From Larus michahellis (taxonomy: Eukaryota > Chordata > Aves > Charadriiformes > Laridae): a stretch of 64,000 nucleotides of DNA. The DNA lies in the NCBI RefSeq assembly GCF_964199755.1, contig NC_133897.1:58228442-58292441 (forward strand). Direction: 5' to 3'. Shown in pieces: positions 62,876 to 64,000 of the stretch; positions within the stretch are counted from its first letter, which is position 1; each line of letters begins with the position of its first letter. A program made the translations under genes and the position numbers. The notes below the pieces were generated by a model. That model saw only the letters and a list, made by a program, of their open reading frames with translations. It searched no databases and was not told the origin of the DNA.

Positions 62876-64000
62876 TTCCAATAGCTGTTCAGAAGACAAA
62901 TATAGTAAGTTGTGCTCGTCTAATTATGAGAATAAAATGTTACCATATGGCTGGTGGCAACTGAGCAAAAATGTTGTAGCTTTGGGTTTCTAAATAGAGC
63001 TAAGAGAAGTGCCTAACAATCTCTGAGAACAAGTACATAGGAGGAAGTTTGCCTCTAATGAAATTTCCTCTTTTGCAACGGAAGACGGACTTCAGATTCA
63101 TGTAGTAATTCTTTGCTCAGTTCTAGGAATCAGTTTACCCTTGACAAGAGAAGCTTTCAGGCTTCAGGATTACAAAAATGTAAAGCTGCCACTATATGAT
63201 GTGGAGTCAGAGCATCCTTCTACTGTAATATATCTGTTCTAGCACCCTTTTAACTATAAACACTGTGTTTATTGGGTAGCTTGAAAAAAATTCTGCATGG
63301 TTTTTAGCTTGCCTTGATAGGCTTTGATGTAATGTATAAGATAGTTCCCCTACTGCAACCCATGACATTAGCTACAGTTAGGACTGCTGTTCAATGGCCT
63401 TGCACCTTCTTGGGGAGGAGGGGTGGGAGGGGACAATATGTTACCTTGGCTCAGGGTATTTGTATACATACTGAGCTACAGTTTGTAGAACACATTTCGC
63501 ACAAATGAGTGGCTCATGTTGTTCTGTTTGTATTCAGAGGGATGAATTCAATATATTTCTCAACTAATTTACATTTCTGCCGTAATGATGGTAATAACCT
63601 TTCACAAGACCTTCAGACATGAATTTCCTCTTCCTTTGTGTGCATGATCTCAGCAACACGGATGACTAAAGCAAATATCCTGCTCCACTCTTTTCTCCCA
63701 CCGCTCCTCTCCCTGCCTCTATATGTTTCTCCCAGTACGCACCATTGACGGGAGTGGTCCATCTCTGAGTTAATATAGAGGTACCCCGCTGATTTTGTTC
63801 CGGATACTGGTAACTTTATCTGCAGATGTAAATGTATGTTAAAGACTCAGTGAAGCATGTTCCAAAATAGACACTCACTCCTACAGTCCAACGCAACATC
63901 TCCCTTTTAACTTAAACCCTAATATTTTCAGTTTTTTAAACGTATTTCAGAGTTTCGCTAAGCTTTTCAAATGGCTAACCTGTGCGTGGCTATGCAAGCA
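62876..64000. other. Terminal intergenic stretch
   Basis: AT-rich sequence in which I see no gene, RNA or repeat that I can support. Confidence 0.5.

Overview
The window is vertebrate nuclear DNA, almost certainly from a bird. It has GT-AG introns, CpG-island and poly(A)-signal architecture, and few repeats. The repeats recognised are two 5'-truncated CR1 LINE pieces and two MIR-like relics. I cannot name the species. Both genes are on the + strand and in the order known for human 7p14: HECW1, then STK17A. Protein identities come from remembered human sequences, since no search could be run.

Region 1 (1 to about 19.7 kb) is the 3' end of HECW1 (NEDL1), a HECT-type E3 ubiquitin ligase. Four coding exons (3296-3442, 4829-4943, 6197-6395, 14535-14646) join in frame and give the last 190 residues: the distal N-lobe and the whole C-lobe of the HECT domain. 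The catalytic cysteine (codon 14545-14547) lies in the last, very short coding exon, behind an 8.1 kb intron. A long 3' UTR follows, with possible poly(A) signals near 14.96, 17.28 and 19.68 kb.

Region 2 (about 19.7-25.9 kb) is a same-strand intergenic gap. It holds one minus-strand CR1 fragment about 0.4 kb upstream of a CpG island.

Region 3 (about 25.95-55.15 kb) is the complete STK17A gene (DRAK1, a DAP-kinase-related serine/threonine kinase). A GC-box, apparently TATA-less promoter lies in the CpG island. Seven coding exons give a 409-residue kinase with all catalytic motifs intact and a strongly conserved C-terminal tail. The 3' UTR may end near 51.25 kb or as far as 55.14 kb.

Region 4 (about 55.2-64 kb) is non-coding as far as I can tell. 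It has a plus-strand CR1 fragment, a MIR-like relic and a perfect 15-bp tandem duplication. COA1, which lies on the opposite strand beside STK17A in human, was not recognised here.

I found no evidence of a new biological system. The more interesting leads are a possible intronic-polyadenylation form of HECW1 lacking the catalytic lobe, and the highly conserved STK17A tail of unassigned function.
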